A stretch of DNA of 64,000 bases from assembly GCA_029254745.1 (NCBI GenBank), contig JAQWWZ010000025.1, positions 124,001 to 188,000 of the forward strand, in the 5' to 3' direction. Origin of the DNA: Opitutales bacterium. GTDB taxonomy: Bacteria; Verrucomicrobiota; Verrucomicrobiia; Opitutales; Seribacteraceae. A model generated the notes under the pieces. The model was given only the letters and a program-made list of their open reading frames with translations. It was not told where the DNA came from and did no database searches. The translations under genes were made by a program, and so were the position numbers. Shown here one piece after another: positions 20,431 through 30,184 of this stretch; within the stretch, counting starts at the first letter, position 1; each line of letters starts with the position of its first letter.

Positions 20431-22637
20431 ATTTCTCCGTTCGATAACTTCGAATCAAGTGAGGATTGGTCATGCTCTCTGAATGAAATCCAATCTGTCA
20501 TTATGCGAAATGATTCGTGCAACCTAATATCAAAACTATCAGGAACGATAAAGCCCGAAGCGTTAGTATCAATCATTTCTTGGTCTAAGACTCCTCGAGC
20601 TATCCTAGACTTTTCTTGCTGTTTTTGAACAACCTCCAAAGCAATGTCTTTCTTAGGAAAGGAAAAGCTTTTAAAAGAATCAAATGTAGATTTGAGTGAA
20701 ACCGAAATATTTGAGTCAATAAGTCGTTGTTCAAAACGATTTTGTAAGTTTAGAGATGCCTTTTTTTGGTCTTTTTTAGATTTAAATATTTCGATATTTC
20801 TATCAATATACTTGAATTCTGCTAATTGCTTTTGTCTTGATAAACTAGACTGAGATATGAAATTTAACTCATCATCAGTGTAGACAAATTCGTAATCTGG
20901 TCTTCTATGGCTGACTGGTGGAATTGTATCCCAAGCCAAAGCATTGTCCAAATCTGACTCACCTATAGGTAAAAGTTCGTTAATTGATGAGATTGAAATA
21001 TCACTTTTAACACCATAGATTTGGGTACTTTCACCAGACGGCAAGTAATATTTTTGAATTGTTATTTTGGCCGCACTACCTTTCTTTTTAGAATTCGAGA
21101 AATTGAAGGGTATATTCATTTGCAGCAGAGATTGAACGGTACCTTTTCCATGAGTTGAAGAATCGCCAACGATTAAAGCTCGTTTGTGATTTTTGAGTGC
21201 ACCCGCAACAATTTCAGAAGCAGAGGCACTATACCGTGAAATTAGAATAATTAAGGGTTTGTTCCAAGAAAGTTTGGGGTCAAAATCAAATTTTTTTCTG
21301 ATTTTTCCGTCCGTACTTTTTACCTGTACAACTGGACCTCGTGAGATAAAAAGCCCTGCCAAGTTAACAGCTTCACTAAGATATCCACCTCCATTACGCC
21401 TCAAATCTAAAATTAAGCCTTCAATATCATTTTTTTTAAGCTCATTAATTAATTCATCAACATCCTCAGTAGCTTTCGCTCCATCTCCACTAGATCCATA
21501 GAAAGAAGGTAGTTCAATGACGCCAACCTTTATATTATTTTGATCATGCTTTATTTTATGAACACTAGCCTTAGCGAGTTTACCTGTTAATTTAATTTTA
21601 TCTCTTACAATACTCACAACCTTAGTTGAGGTAGAAGCTTTAATCGGTTTTATTTCAAGCCGAACAATTGTGTCCTTAGGTCCTTTAATTAATTCAACGA
21701 TTTTCGAAAGTTTCATATCAACAACATCAACAAACTCACCTTGTGATTGAGAAACCTTGAGAATAATATCTTCAGCATCTATCTCTCGGGAAGCTTCCGC
21801 AGGACCTCCTGGTAAAAGCTCCTTTATGGTACAATATCCATCGACATCGGTTAAAACAGCCCCAATTCCAACAAACTCGTTATTCATGGCCTGATCAAAT
21901 TTTTGCTTTTCCTTCAAATTCATAAATGTTGTATGAGGATCAAAGACTTGAGTAAACGAGGTAAGGTAAAGTTCTTGGACATCCTCGGGTTCAAAATCAT
22001 TAATATTTTTTTTCCAACGGTTATATCGATCTTTTAAAAGTTTCTTTGCGTCTGTTAAAATCGTGTTAAAGTTGTCACTACTTGTATTTAAGACGGAGAC
22101 ATTGGAATCAATAGAATTTAGAATTTCATTTATTATTTCATGTGAAATTAAATTATCCCATGTAATAGATAACTGTTCCTTAGACTGTGCCCAGGTTGCT
22201 TGACTTCGATCGTATAAATATTCAGCGCTCTTATTTAAATCTATTGGCTGCTCAATTTTTAATATAGCATTATCGAGAGAGTCTAACGCCCTCATTTGGT
22301 AAGTATTAAAAATATCAAAAGCAGGAAAAAGATTTCCTTGACGAAAATAAGTAATTATATTGGGAGAAATGTTTTGTTGGTATTTATTTACATCCTCTTG
22401 AGTAAAATAAAGTTTTTGGGGATCAAGCTTATTAAGATATGAGTCCATAAACATAGTCTGATTGAGATCGCCTATAAAAACTTTATTGTAATGTGCTTGC
22501 TCAAGTGCTTGAACTAACCACTTGGACTCATATTTCATTAAAGCAGTAGGCTCTAACTTGTTACCTTCTTCAGCGTAAATAAATTGGTGGAACAGAGCTA
22601 GAAGTATTAAAACTAAAATTGGCTTATTCGTTATCAT
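20427..22637 (-). CDS. prc: Carboxy-terminal processing protease, Prc/Tsp type (S41)
   Basis: A 736-residue exported serine protease. A signal peptide with a hydrophobic core and a YAEEG end is at residues 1-23. A long helical N-terminal domain is followed by a PDZ domain (about 245-340) and the S41 protease domain. The Ser-Lys dyad is at about S472 (YSASASEIVAG) and K498 (HGKGTVQSLL). A helical C-terminal domain completes the Tsp layout. Such proteases trim or degrade periplasmic proteins, including cell-wall enzymes and lipoproteins. Convergent with prmC. Confidence 0.93.
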   Translation of the reverse strand: MITNKPILVLILLALFHQFIYAEEGNKLEPTALMKYESKWLVQALEQAHYNKVFIGDLNQTMFMDSYLNKLDPQKLYFTQEDVNKYQQNISPNIITYFRQGNLFPAFDIFNTYQMRALDSLDNAILKIEQPIDLNKSAEYLYDRSQATWAQSKEQLSITWDNLISHEIINEILNSIDSNVSVLNTSSDNFNTILTDAKKLLKDRYNRWKKNINDFEPEDVQELYLTSFTQVFDPHTTFMNLKEKQKFDQAMNNEFVGIGAVLTDVDGYCTIKELLPGGPAEASREIDAEDIILKVSQSQGEFVDVVDMKLSKIVELIKGPKDTIVRLEIKPIKASTSTKVVSIVRDKIKLTGKLAKASVHKIKHDQNNIKVGVIELPSFYGSSGDGAKATEDVDELINELKKNDIEGLILDLRRNGGGYLSEAVNLAGLFISRGPVVQVKSTDGKIRKKFDFDPKLSWNKPLIILISRYSASASEIVAGALKNHKRALIVGDSSTHGKGTVQSLLQMNIPFNFSNSKKKGSAAKITIQKYYLPSGESTQIYGVKSDISISSINELLPIGESDLDNALAWDTIPPVSHRRPDYEFVYTDDELNFISQSSLSRQKQLAEFKYIDRNIEIFKSKKDQKKASLNLQNRFEQRLIDSNISVSLKSTFDSFKSFSFPKKDIALEVVQKQQEKSRIARGVLDQEMIDTNASGFIVPDSFDIRLHESFRIMTDWISFREHDQSSLDSKLSNGEI

Positions 22638-22662
22638 TTGTGGAAGTAATATATGTTTACTA

Positions 22663-23520
22663 TTATTTTTTTAGATTCGATTTTGCTTTATCTAGAAAAA
22701 CTTTTTCTTGATCGGTTAACGAGCCGAACCCCTTTTCATTTATCTTGTCCAGAATTCGATCAAGCTCTTCATGTATCCTGGTATCAGTAGCAAAATTTAC
22801 TTTGAAATCGGTAGTAGCAGGATGCGTTTTTGATGAGTGATTGCGGTTTCTTTTACGAGAACGAAATTTTACGACGGGTATAGAGAGGCCATTCTTTAAT
22901 AAAATAAAAAATAAAATACCAGCTACAATTCCACCTATATGAGCGGAATGGGCGATTCCACCACTTTTACTAATCTCGTTAAAAAGAAAACCGTAAACTT
23001 CCAATGCAATGACACCATACAAAATAACCTTTGGTCTAAGTGTTAAGGGTAAAATAAAAAAGAGTAAGAAACTTATCGGCTGATTGGGCTTTGTTAGGCA
23101 AAAATAAGATAAGTAACCGCAAACCATAGCAGATGCACCAATTAAAATTCCACTACCACTATCAACGCATAACCAAAAAATACCTCCAAACAATATAGAT
23201 AAGACGCTAAGCAAAATAAACTCATTTCTACCTAGCTCTCGACACACAGACCTTCCAATAAAGTGTATCCCCAACAGATTAAAAATGAGATGCAGTGGCC
23301 CTTCATGAAGTCCAGCATATGATAAAACAGTCCATAAAAAACCATCGCTTAAAGCTTTTAGTGAAAGAGAGACGCTAGTCGTGATAAAAAAGCCAAAACC
23401 AAACAAACTAAAACTTGATTGAATAACGAAGGATACGAGCAATAGAATGATCAGCTTATCTACTAAAGAAAACCTTTCTTGGAAAAGCGGACTTTTCATG
23501 TATTTTCGGTCATAAATCAT
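22663..23520 (-). CDS. Rhomboid family intramembrane serine protease
   Basis: A polytopic membrane protein with six helices and a basic cytoplasmic tail (after about residue 220). The early loop contains LHLIFNLLGIHFIG, the HxxxN part of the rhomboid site. The serine motif is GASAM, differing from the usual GxSG at the last position, and the catalytic His lies in AHSAHIGGIVAG. The reading frame is open back to 23568, but the Met at 23520 (MIYDRKYM) gives a more likely N-terminus. It is separated by 25 bases from the Prc-type protease downstream and could share its transcript. Confidence 0.83.
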   Translation of the reverse strand: MIYDRKYMKSPLFQERFSLVDKLIILLLVSFVIQSSFSLFGFGFFITTSVSLSLKALSDGFLWTVLSYAGLHEGPLHLIFNLLGIHFIGRSVCRELGRNEFILLSVLSILFGGIFWLCVDSGSGILIGASAMVCGYLSYFCLTKPNQPISFLLFFILPLTLRPKVILYGVIALEVYGFLFNEISKSGGIAHSAHIGGIVAGILFFILLKNGLSIPVVKFRSRKRNRNHSSKTHPATTDFKVNFATDTRIHEELDRILDKINEKGFGSLTDQEKVFLDKAKSNLKK

Positions 23521-23622
23521 TATTTTAAAGTCATCATCTAAGATCACAAATTGTAATAGGTTGAGCAAGCTATATAGAGGAGGACCGAAAAAATTTTTAG
23601 CAAAAGGATACCATCACTAAAT

Positions 23623-25062
23623 TTGGTTCTGCCAGTTTTGGTACTAGCACCGGTTCACTGTTCAGTAGGTCAACTGTCGTTATTAGACATAGTCATAAAT
23701 ATTACGCTAATGATTATGTTACAAATAAACCCTCAAAGAATACTACGGTGTAGAAACCAAATAACTAAAATAATATTAATTTTGATCGGGGTTTTTATAT
23801 CCTACAGTAGCACAGTAGATGTAATACCAGTTTTGAAAGAAATTGTTAAAACTGAAGAAAATATACAAGTCAAAATTGAAGGTCTAACAAAAGGCAACGG
23901 AGATTCAATCGCAATTGCTGCAAAAATTATTAATACCTCGAAATCCAAAAGGTGTTACATAAATCAAGATATAATACTTTATTTCAATAACGCTGAGTAT
24001 TATGATTATAAATTATCGAAATTAAATATAAAGGGAAATTTTTATACGAATGAAAATAATGTACTGTGTATGGATGTTACGAATTTCAAAATAATAATAA
24101 TACATAATGAACTTAAAAAATATTTTCATAACTTAAATAATTATTATAAGTATGAAATAGAAAACTTTTCAAAATTAAAAAAGGATACAAAATCATTTTT
24201 GATTGCATTAACGACAGGTAATAAAACTTTATTTGAAAACCAAAGTAAAGACTTATTTATTAGGACTGGTACAATTCATTTATTTGCAGTAAGCGGACTT
24301 CATTTTGGAGTAATATATTTAATAATAAAAACATGTTTAAGTCTTTTTATTAAAAAAAATTGGATTACCAGTATAATTATTGTTCTAATATTATATCTTT
24401 ACTTAGTTTTTATCAATGAACCTATATCTGCCACAAGGGCTTTCTTCATGCTAACATTTTGGGAAGTACATTCTGTAAATAGGAAAAAAAAATCGGCTTT
24501 ATCAACAATTTCTATGGCATTTATTTTTTCCTACATAGCAAATCCACTTTCTTTTTACAGTGTAAGTTTTCAACTATCGTTTAGCATCGTGCTGGTAATA
24601 ATTTGGTTTTTTTCTGGAAAATTAAGAACCAATAACAAAGGATCAAAAAGTTTTATCATTAACACAATTACAGCTTCTTCAGCATCCTTTTCTGGAAGTT
24701 TTCTAATATTACTAGTTTCATTTAAGCAATTTGTTCCCATTGCTATCATTTCGAATATATTCCTTGTTCCTTTAGCATTTCCAATGATGGTTGCATGTAT
24801 TGTCTATTGTTTTTTCTTTTTTCTTTTCAATATAGACTTAATATTTATTTTAGATTATACATACAAAATTGTCGTATTCCTATTAGACTTTTTTGATTTT
24901 AAGAATTTTTATTTTCATGGTTTAGATTTTAAATTATCCAAAGCAAATTATATTATTTTGCCTGCTATTATTATATTATTTTTTAATATCAATTTACAAG
25001 CTTTCACCAAATTCATATTTATAATTTTAATACAAACTATGATAATTATGATTTCATTTTAA
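23623..25062 (+). CDS. comEC: ComEC/Rec2-type competence membrane protein
   Basis: The inner-membrane channel for uptake of single-stranded DNA. The hallmark HLFAVSGLHFG (about residues 220-230) and the PISATRAFFML block are present, inside a polytopic C-terminal half with about ten hydrophobic helices. An N-terminal soluble domain (about 60-190) corresponds to the DUF4131/OB-fold part but is poorly conserved. At 479 residues it lacks the C-terminal metallo-beta-lactamase-like nuclease domain of many homologues. The start is unclear: TTG at 23623 is the first standard codon, ATGs follow at 23710 and 23716, and the frame is open back to 23578 right at an AGGAGG. The gene is even richer in A and T than its neighbours. 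Confidence 0.85.
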   Translation: MVLPVLVLAPVHCSVGQLSLLDIVINITLMIMLQINPQRILRCRNQITKIILILIGVFISYSSTVDVIPVLKEIVKTEENIQVKIEGLTKGNGDSIAIAAKIINTSKSKRCYINQDIILYFNNAEYYDYKLSKLNIKGNFYTNENNVLCMDVTNFKIIIIHNELKKYFHNLNNYYKYEIENFSKLKKDTKSFLIALTTGNKTLFENQSKDLFIRTGTIHLFAVSGLHFGVIYLIIKTCLSLFIKKNWITSIIIVLILYLYLVFINEPISATRAFFMLTFWEVHSVNRKKKSALSTISMAFIFSYIANPLSFYSVSFQLSFSIVLVIIWFFSGKLRTNNKGSKSFIINTITASSASFSGSFLILLVSFKQFVPIAIISNIFLVPLAFPMMVACIVYCFFFFLFNIDLIFILDYTYKIVVFLLDFFDFKNFYFHGLDFKLSKANYIILPAIIILFFNINLQAFTKFIFIILIQTMIIMISF

Positions 25063-26118
25063 TTTATCAACAAGGTGTTTTTTTATTTCCTGTTTTTTAA
25101 TTTTTCCAATCAGGGATAGTATTATTTTTTTATTGGTTCCTAAGAATACAGTTAGCGGTGTGACGCTTCTGCTATTAGGGGGGATAAATTGGGTCAATGG
25201 TGTAATATCTTTTCCAGGAATATAAAAATTTATCGACGAAAGTTGCGCTTGTTTAAGGCACATCAGAGCATTTTCTTTAGAACTGCCTATACAGAATGTA
25301 TACAATTTAAAACCACGTTTTCGAAATATTTTATAAATTTCAGATAATGCCAATAGGTTTTCCCTACTATTTGTATCAGTTGTTTCCCAAAGATAAAATA
25401 TCGACGGGTTTTTTGTACCAAACTCCAAATAAAATTCTAAAGTTGGTTTTTCTATTTCCCTAATTGTTACCTTTTCTTTAGAATATCTCCTCTTAACTTG
25501 TTCTGCAATTTCTAGATTCCTACTCGATTTAATTGAACTACCGTGGACTTTCGTTTTTAAAAATTCTCGATTTTTGTGACGTGCTTCAATATAAACCCTA
25601 AGTAAATCAGATTTCTCTAAATTTTTTGGTTCATTATAATCTCCAATTCTACCGTTATAAATCAGTTTTCTCTCTTGATTGAATAAAAATGCCTGGGGGG
25701 TTGTGCTTGCTTGTAAACTGGTTGATAAAGTTTGTTTTCGTCCATCATATAAAAAAGGGAAGTTAAATTGTCTTTGTAAATACCTTTTTTTCATATCATC
25801 AAAACCATCACTTAAGTCTGAATAAGCTAATTCATCCGGAATTATTGCGTTTTCATTATTCGGTGAAACAACAACAATAGTAGAATTTGATTCTTGAAAT
25901 TTCTTTGCTATTTCTTTTATGGCAAATTCAAATTGCTGTGAAACTCTGCAATGATTCGAATAGAATATTATGCAAACAAATTCCGATTTTATAAAATTCA
26001 TGTTCGTGTATTCTTTGTCGTCTACATTTTTTAGTTTTATTACTGGTAGATCACCCCCAAGTAACATCCTACTAAGGTTTACCAAAAATAAAATATAAAT
26101 AAAAATCACTTTTTTCAT
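25054..26118 (-). CDS. Secreted thioredoxin-fold (redoxin) protein
   Basis: A 354-residue exported protein with a signal peptide (about 1-22). The first domain (about 23-170) is a redoxin/AhpC-TSA-like thioredoxin fold: FVCIIFYSNHCRVSQQFE carries a single Cys at the place of the redox centre, so it is not a CxxC thioredoxin. The cis-Pro region TPQAFLFN follows, then RKLIYNGRIGD. A second, weaker thioredoxin-like half (about 215-350) has PSIFYLWE and ends in SVTPLTVFLG but lacks a redox motif. It may be a one-Cys peroxiredoxin-like or structural protein. It overlaps the comEC stop by nine bases. Confidence 0.75.
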   Translation of the reverse strand: MKKVIFIYILFLVNLSRMLLGGDLPVIKLKNVDDKEYTNMNFIKSEFVCIIFYSNHCRVSQQFEFAIKEIAKKFQESNSTIVVVSPNNENAIIPDELAYSDLSDGFDDMKKRYLQRQFNFPFLYDGRKQTLSTSLQASTTPQAFLFNQERKLIYNGRIGDYNEPKNLEKSDLLRVYIEARHKNREFLKTKVHGSSIKSSRNLEIAEQVKRRYSKEKVTIREIEKPTLEFYLEFGTKNPSIFYLWETTDTNSRENLLALSEIYKIFRKRGFKLYTFCIGSSKENALMCLKQAQLSSINFYIPGKDITPLTQFIPPNSRSVTPLTVFLGTNKKIILSLIGKIKKQEIKKHLVDKLK

Positions 26119-26177
26119 TATTTCTTTTATTGTGATTCAAAGTAATGGTTGTCTGACAACTTATCAACCATTAGAAA

Positions 26178-27320
26178 GTGGTTATGTATCCAATCGATAG
26201 CTTACCCAATTGGGCCCAAGGTAAAGGTATTTGGTCTGATGTGCCAGATGCTGAATGGAATGACTGGCGCTGGCAAATGCGCAACCGATTACAAAGCAAA
26301 AGAGACTTTGAAAAATTCATTACATTGACTGATGATGAGCTTCTGGGTTTTACTGCCGCTGAAAATAAACTATCTGTTGCGGTTACGCCTTACTTTTTCA
26401 ATCTTATAGATCATAAAAATATTAATTGTCCTCTTAGGAAGCAAATTATTCCTTCCGGGAAAGAGTCGTTAGAATCACCAGAAGAAATGCTAGACCCTGT
26501 TGGAGAGGAGTCTTCAATGGCAGTACCTGGTGTTGTCCATCGTTATCCAGATAGGGTATTGTTTTTAGTGACTGATAGGTGTGCAGCCTACTGTAGGTAT
26601 TGTACTAGGAGTCGGCTAGTATCCAATGCTCAGGGATATGGGTTCCATCCCCAAATTGACCAGTCTATAGAGTATATATCTAAGAATGAAGCTATACGTG
26701 ATGTTTTGATAAGTGGTGGAGATCCCTTAATGCTTTCAGATGAAAAGCTTTTTTCGATTCTCAGTAGGCTATCGAAAATACCACATGTAGAATTTGTTCG
26801 TTTTGGATCAAGAATTCCTGTGTTTTTACCGCAACGCATTACTGATTCTCTGGTAAATGCTCTCTCCTCTCACCCAAATGTTTGGATAAGTATTCATGTT
26901 AATCATCCTGAGGAATGTAGCATCGAATTACGGGACGCCTGCCATAAACTTGCATCTTCTGGAATACCTTTAGGCAATCAGTCTGTTCTTTTGAAAGGTA
27001 TTAATGATGATATTTCTATTATGAAACAATTGATACACCGGTTGTTAATGATGAAAGTAAAACCCTATTATTTGTATCAATGTGATTTGGTTAAAGGTAG
27101 TTCGCATCTACGTGTAGATCCTTCTGTTGGTATCGATATTATTGAGAAGCTTCGTGGCCATACAACCGGTTATGCCATACCCCAGTTTGTTATAGATGCC
27201 CCTAAAGGTGGGGGTAAAATTCCTATAAATCCGAATTATCTAATCGATAAAAACAGTGAATATTTTACTCTTAAAAACTTTGAAGGTAAAAGTTTTCAAT
27301 ACCCACGAGTTCCTGAATAA
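26178..27320 (+). CDS. kamA: Lysine 2,3-aminomutase family radical SAM enzyme
   Basis: Converts L-lysine to beta-lysine with an iron-sulfur cluster, AdoMet and PLP, or belongs to the related EF-P modification group. The 380-residue protein has cluster cysteines C135, C139 and C142 in RCAAYCRYC, followed by TRSR. The barrel contains ISGGDPLML and RIPVFLPQRI, and the PLP lysine is K347 in APKGGGKIPINP. The length and this C-terminal block fit KamA better than the shorter EpmB. No acetyltransferase (AblB) or EF-P gene lies next to it, so the end use (osmolyte or protein modification) is open. Confidence 0.9.
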   Translation: MVMYPIDSLPNWAQGKGIWSDVPDAEWNDWRWQMRNRLQSKRDFEKFITLTDDELLGFTAAENKLSVAVTPYFFNLIDHKNINCPLRKQIIPSGKESLESPEEMLDPVGEESSMAVPGVVHRYPDRVLFLVTDRCAAYCRYCTRSRLVSNAQGYGFHPQIDQSIEYISKNEAIRDVLISGGDPLMLSDEKLFSILSRLSKIPHVEFVRFGSRIPVFLPQRITDSLVNALSSHPNVWISIHVNHPEECSIELRDACHKLASSGIPLGNQSVLLKGINDDISIMKQLIHRLLMMKVKPYYLYQCDLVKGSSHLRVDPSVGIDIIEKLRGHTTGYAIPQFVIDAPKGGGKIPINPNYLIDKNSEYFTLKNFEGKSFQYPRVPE

Positions 27321-27346
27321 TTCCACAAATTAACTTATAACAATCC

Positions 27347-28474
27347 TCAGTCTGTTCTGATTGGCATTACAACACAAAGAAATACAATCTCTTCATTGGG
27401 TTTTTGTACTTTGAATACACCAGGGCTCATATCATCCCTGAAGTCTAATGTAATTTTGTCTTGTGGTATTGATCTTAATGGATCCAATAAGAACCGAGGA
27501 TTGAAGGAAACCGTAGAGTCATCACCTTCATAATTTACACTCATTGATTCACATGCGTCGCCCAGGGTGCTTAATCCTGTTATTTCCATAACGCTCTTTT
27601 TTATGCGTAGTGTTACTTTTTCATCCGATACAAGTGCTGCTCTATGCACACATTCCTGCATCAACTCTCTTTCTATTTCGGCACTATTAAAATCGTCTTT
27701 AGGTATTACTTGTTTGTAATTTGGGTATTTTCCTTCAACTACTTTTGAAACTAAATAAATAGAATTTTTAAATCCACTAGATTCTCCATTTTCTCCCACT
27801 TGGAGCTCAAAAGAAACCTGACGATCTGTAAATGAAACCTTTATTTTTTCTCCAACTTTTGGCAGCTTTTCAATTTCGTTTACAGACAGGGATGGAAGAA
27901 TAAATTCCCCTTCGTCTTTTGTAGAAATATCTCCTTTGGTTACAGCCAACCTTCTTCCGTCTGTAGCAACTAGAGCTAATTTACCCTGATTTAATTGAAA
28001 AAAGACACCCTTCAACATGTATCTTTCTTCGTTTACAGATTGAGCATACGATACGCTTTTAAGCATACTGATAAGTTCTTCTCGATCGAATTCAAACTCA
28101 ATCTTATCTTCTAATTCTGGAAGTGGTGGAAATTCTTTACTCTCCATTCCAATTACATTGAAAATAGACCCTCTTGTGCTGATAGTTGCTTTAGGTGTAT
28201 CATGAGTCTCGACACTGACTTCCATATCAGCAAGCTCGCGTATTATTCTTCCCAATTCTTTGACTGGTAGTGTAATGGACCCTTCTTCTGAGATATCTGC
28301 TTTCACACTACATTTTGCACCTAAATCTAGATTGGTTGTTGTAAGCCACACCAGACCATCTTTCGCCTCAATAAGAACATTTTGTAGAATAGGCATAGTC
28401 TTCCTGGAACCAACAACACTCATAACTAGTTGGATACCTGAACTAAAGTGATCCCGATTAATTTTAAATTTCAT
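27347..28474 (-). CDS. dnaN: DNA polymerase III sliding clamp (beta subunit)
   Basis: The ring-shaped processivity clamp of the replicative polymerase. Three repeated clamp domains are visible, ending in the conserved VVMPIRTD. From the start MKFKINRDHF at 28474 it has 375 residues, the normal length; the frame is open to 28510 but the extra residues do not fit the family. The 250 bases upstream hold no gene and no cluster of DnaA boxes. dnaA is not near, so the classical dnaA-dnaN-recF-gyrB order is broken up here. Confidence 0.97.
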   Translation of the reverse strand: MKFKINRDHFSSGIQLVMSVVGSRKTMPILQNVLIEAKDGLVWLTTTNLDLGAKCSVKADISEEGSITLPVKELGRIIRELADMEVSVETHDTPKATISTRGSIFNVIGMESKEFPPLPELEDKIEFEFDREELISMLKSVSYAQSVNEERYMLKGVFFQLNQGKLALVATDGRRLAVTKGDISTKDEGEFILPSLSVNEIEKLPKVGEKIKVSFTDRQVSFELQVGENGESSGFKNSIYLVSKVVEGKYPNYKQVIPKDDFNSAEIERELMQECVHRAALVSDEKVTLRIKKSVMEITGLSTLGDACESMSVNYEGDDSTVSFNPRFLLDPLRSIPQDKITLDFRDDMSPGVFKVQKPNEEIVFLCVVMPIRTD

Positions 28475-28724
28475 AATGTCTTTTTTGAAAGAAAACCGAG
28501 AAATAAACAATCTTCAATTATAAAGATAAAGAAAATTTAAATAAACAGTATTCTTATTATGTAAGTAAATAAGACCAACAACTTTTTAAGTAATTGGTAA
28601 TTAATGGGTAACAGAAAAAAAAAGTGTACATAATAAATCTATAAAATAGAAAAGATCCCGAAAATGTATAAACTCTTATAATAAATACATTTACATTAAG
28701 AAGTTATACCCAACAAAAGAATGG

Positions 28725-29078
28725 TTATTTCTTCTTCAATGATTCTAAGTAATCCCAAAAACTTTGATGATTTTCTAATACGGCCTTTTCCGATGAAGGA
28801 AGTTTACAACGGAAAAGAAAATCATTGAGTGAGTTCTTAGGAAGTATGTATAGGCAATGTAATGCTATTTCAACCTTTTCGAAATATATTCTTAAATCAT
28901 CAATTCTAAGCCTGTAAAATAACTTGTTATCTCGATGAAACTTTCCTATATCAGATTCAGATTCATTCAATATAGTATTAGTAAGAGAGCTTAATGTATC
29001 CATCAACTTTAGTTGATCGTTTTGGGGTAGATCATTAAGAACGGATAAGCTTTGTTCAGAAAAAGTAACTTGAAACAT
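28725..29078 (-). CDS. RelE/ParE-like small protein without partner
   Basis: A 117-residue protein (from Met at 29078; the frame is open to 29129) with the compact fold pattern of the RelE/ParE superfamily: MFQVTFSEQSLSVLNDLP, FYRLRIDDLRIYFEK, and LHCLYILPKNSLNDFLF. The C-terminus adds a helical part with WDYLESLKK. RelE-type toxins cleave mRNA on ribosomes or block gyrase, but they normally come with an antitoxin. No antitoxin gene is on either side (dnaN downstream, kdsD divergent). It may therefore be a housekeeping relative with a different role. Confidence 0.65.
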   Translation of the reverse strand: MFQVTFSEQSLSVLNDLPQNDQLKLMDTLSSLTNTILNESESDIGKFHRDNKLFYRLRIDDLRIYFEKVEIALHCLYILPKNSLNDFLFRCKLPSSEKAVLENHQSFWDYLESLKKK

Positions 29079-29196
29079 GATTAGAGTGTTACAAACCAAT
29101 AATTTCTTAACCGCAAACAAGAAGTACAAAGTTTACAACTTTTTAATCGGAGTTTTAAAAAAGAGAGAGTATAGATAGAGGAAGTAATTTAATTTC

Positions 29197-30168
29197 ATGG
29201 AAAATAAAAAAGATTTAGAAATCGCAACGGCCGTTTTAAAGAAGGAAGCAAATTCAATTTTAAAGGCATCAGATCGATTATCCTTATCGTTTACGGAAGC
29301 TGTAAATATTCTGTTAAAAGAAGATAAGAAAATCATTGTTTCTGGAATTGGTAAGTCTGGACACCTCGGGAAAAAAATTTCCGCTACATTATGTAGCACC
29401 GGATCTCCGTCATCGTTCCTTCACCCATCAGAAGCATTACACGGAGATTTGGGGATACATCAACACGGAGATCCAGTTATTTTTTTATCGAATAGCGGGA
29501 CTACGCCAGAACTATTAGCTTTAGCTCCTATTTTAAGAAGTAGAAATGCAAAAATAGTAGGAATTTTTGGACGACCTAACAGTGCACTATCAAAATTAGT
29601 TGATACATCACTTGATGCAAGTGTAAGTAACGAAGCCGATCCATTAGGAATTGTACCTACTGCTAGTTTTGCAGTGGCTTCAGCAATAGGTGATGCTATT
29701 GCTTCCGCCATAATGAATAGAAAGGGTTTTACTGAAAAAGATTATGCTATTACACACCCGGCGGGTCAATTGGGAAGAAATTTGGTACTTCGTGTGCAAG
29801 ATGTCATGCAAAAACCAGATAAAACCGCTATTGTATATGAAAGTACATCGGTAAAGGAGGTCGTTATCGAAATGACCTTACATCCACTAGGAGCCGCTTG
29901 TGTATTATCTAAAAATGGCAACTTGGCTGGCCTAATTACTGATGGTGATATAAGAAGAACGCTTTACAAATTTGACGAATTAAACGATGTAAAAGCTAAA
30001 GATATTATGACACAAAATCCGGTGGTAATAGGACCCAGTATTTCATTAGGTGATGCATTGGAAAAAATGGAGGAAGGAGAATCCTCCATTTCTGTCTTAC
30101 CTGTATTAGACTCTAAACAAAAGGGTATACAGGGAATGGTTAGGATTCACGACATTCTTAATTCTTAA
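29197..30168 (+). CDS. kdsD: Arabinose-5-phosphate isomerase (KdsD/KpsF)
   Basis: Interconverts ribulose 5-phosphate and arabinose 5-phosphate for KDO synthesis, implying lipopolysaccharide with KDO. The 323-residue protein has a SIS domain (about 30-180) with SGIGKSGHLGKKISATL and HPSEALHGDLG, followed by two CBS domains (about 200-320) in which DVMQKPDK and DIMTQNPVV start the repeats. It opens a three-gene block with an FtsB-like protein and a phosphohexomutase. Confidence 0.95.
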   Translation: MENKKDLEIATAVLKKEANSILKASDRLSLSFTEAVNILLKEDKKIIVSGIGKSGHLGKKISATLCSTGSPSSFLHPSEALHGDLGIHQHGDPVIFLSNSGTTPELLALAPILRSRNAKIVGIFGRPNSALSKLVDTSLDASVSNEADPLGIVPTASFAVASAIGDAIASAIMNRKGFTEKDYAITHPAGQLGRNLVLRVQDVMQKPDKTAIVYESTSVKEVVIEMTLHPLGAACVLSKNGNLAGLITDGDIRRTLYKFDELNDVKAKDIMTQNPVVIGPSISLGDALEKMEEGESSISVLPVLDSKQKGIQGMVRIHDILNS

Positions 30169-30184
30169 CCTTGTATACTAACTT

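Noticed and set aside
28725-29196. Toxin-antitoxin pair at the RelE-like gene
   Set aside because: No second small gene is present on either side; the flanks are dnaN and kdsD.
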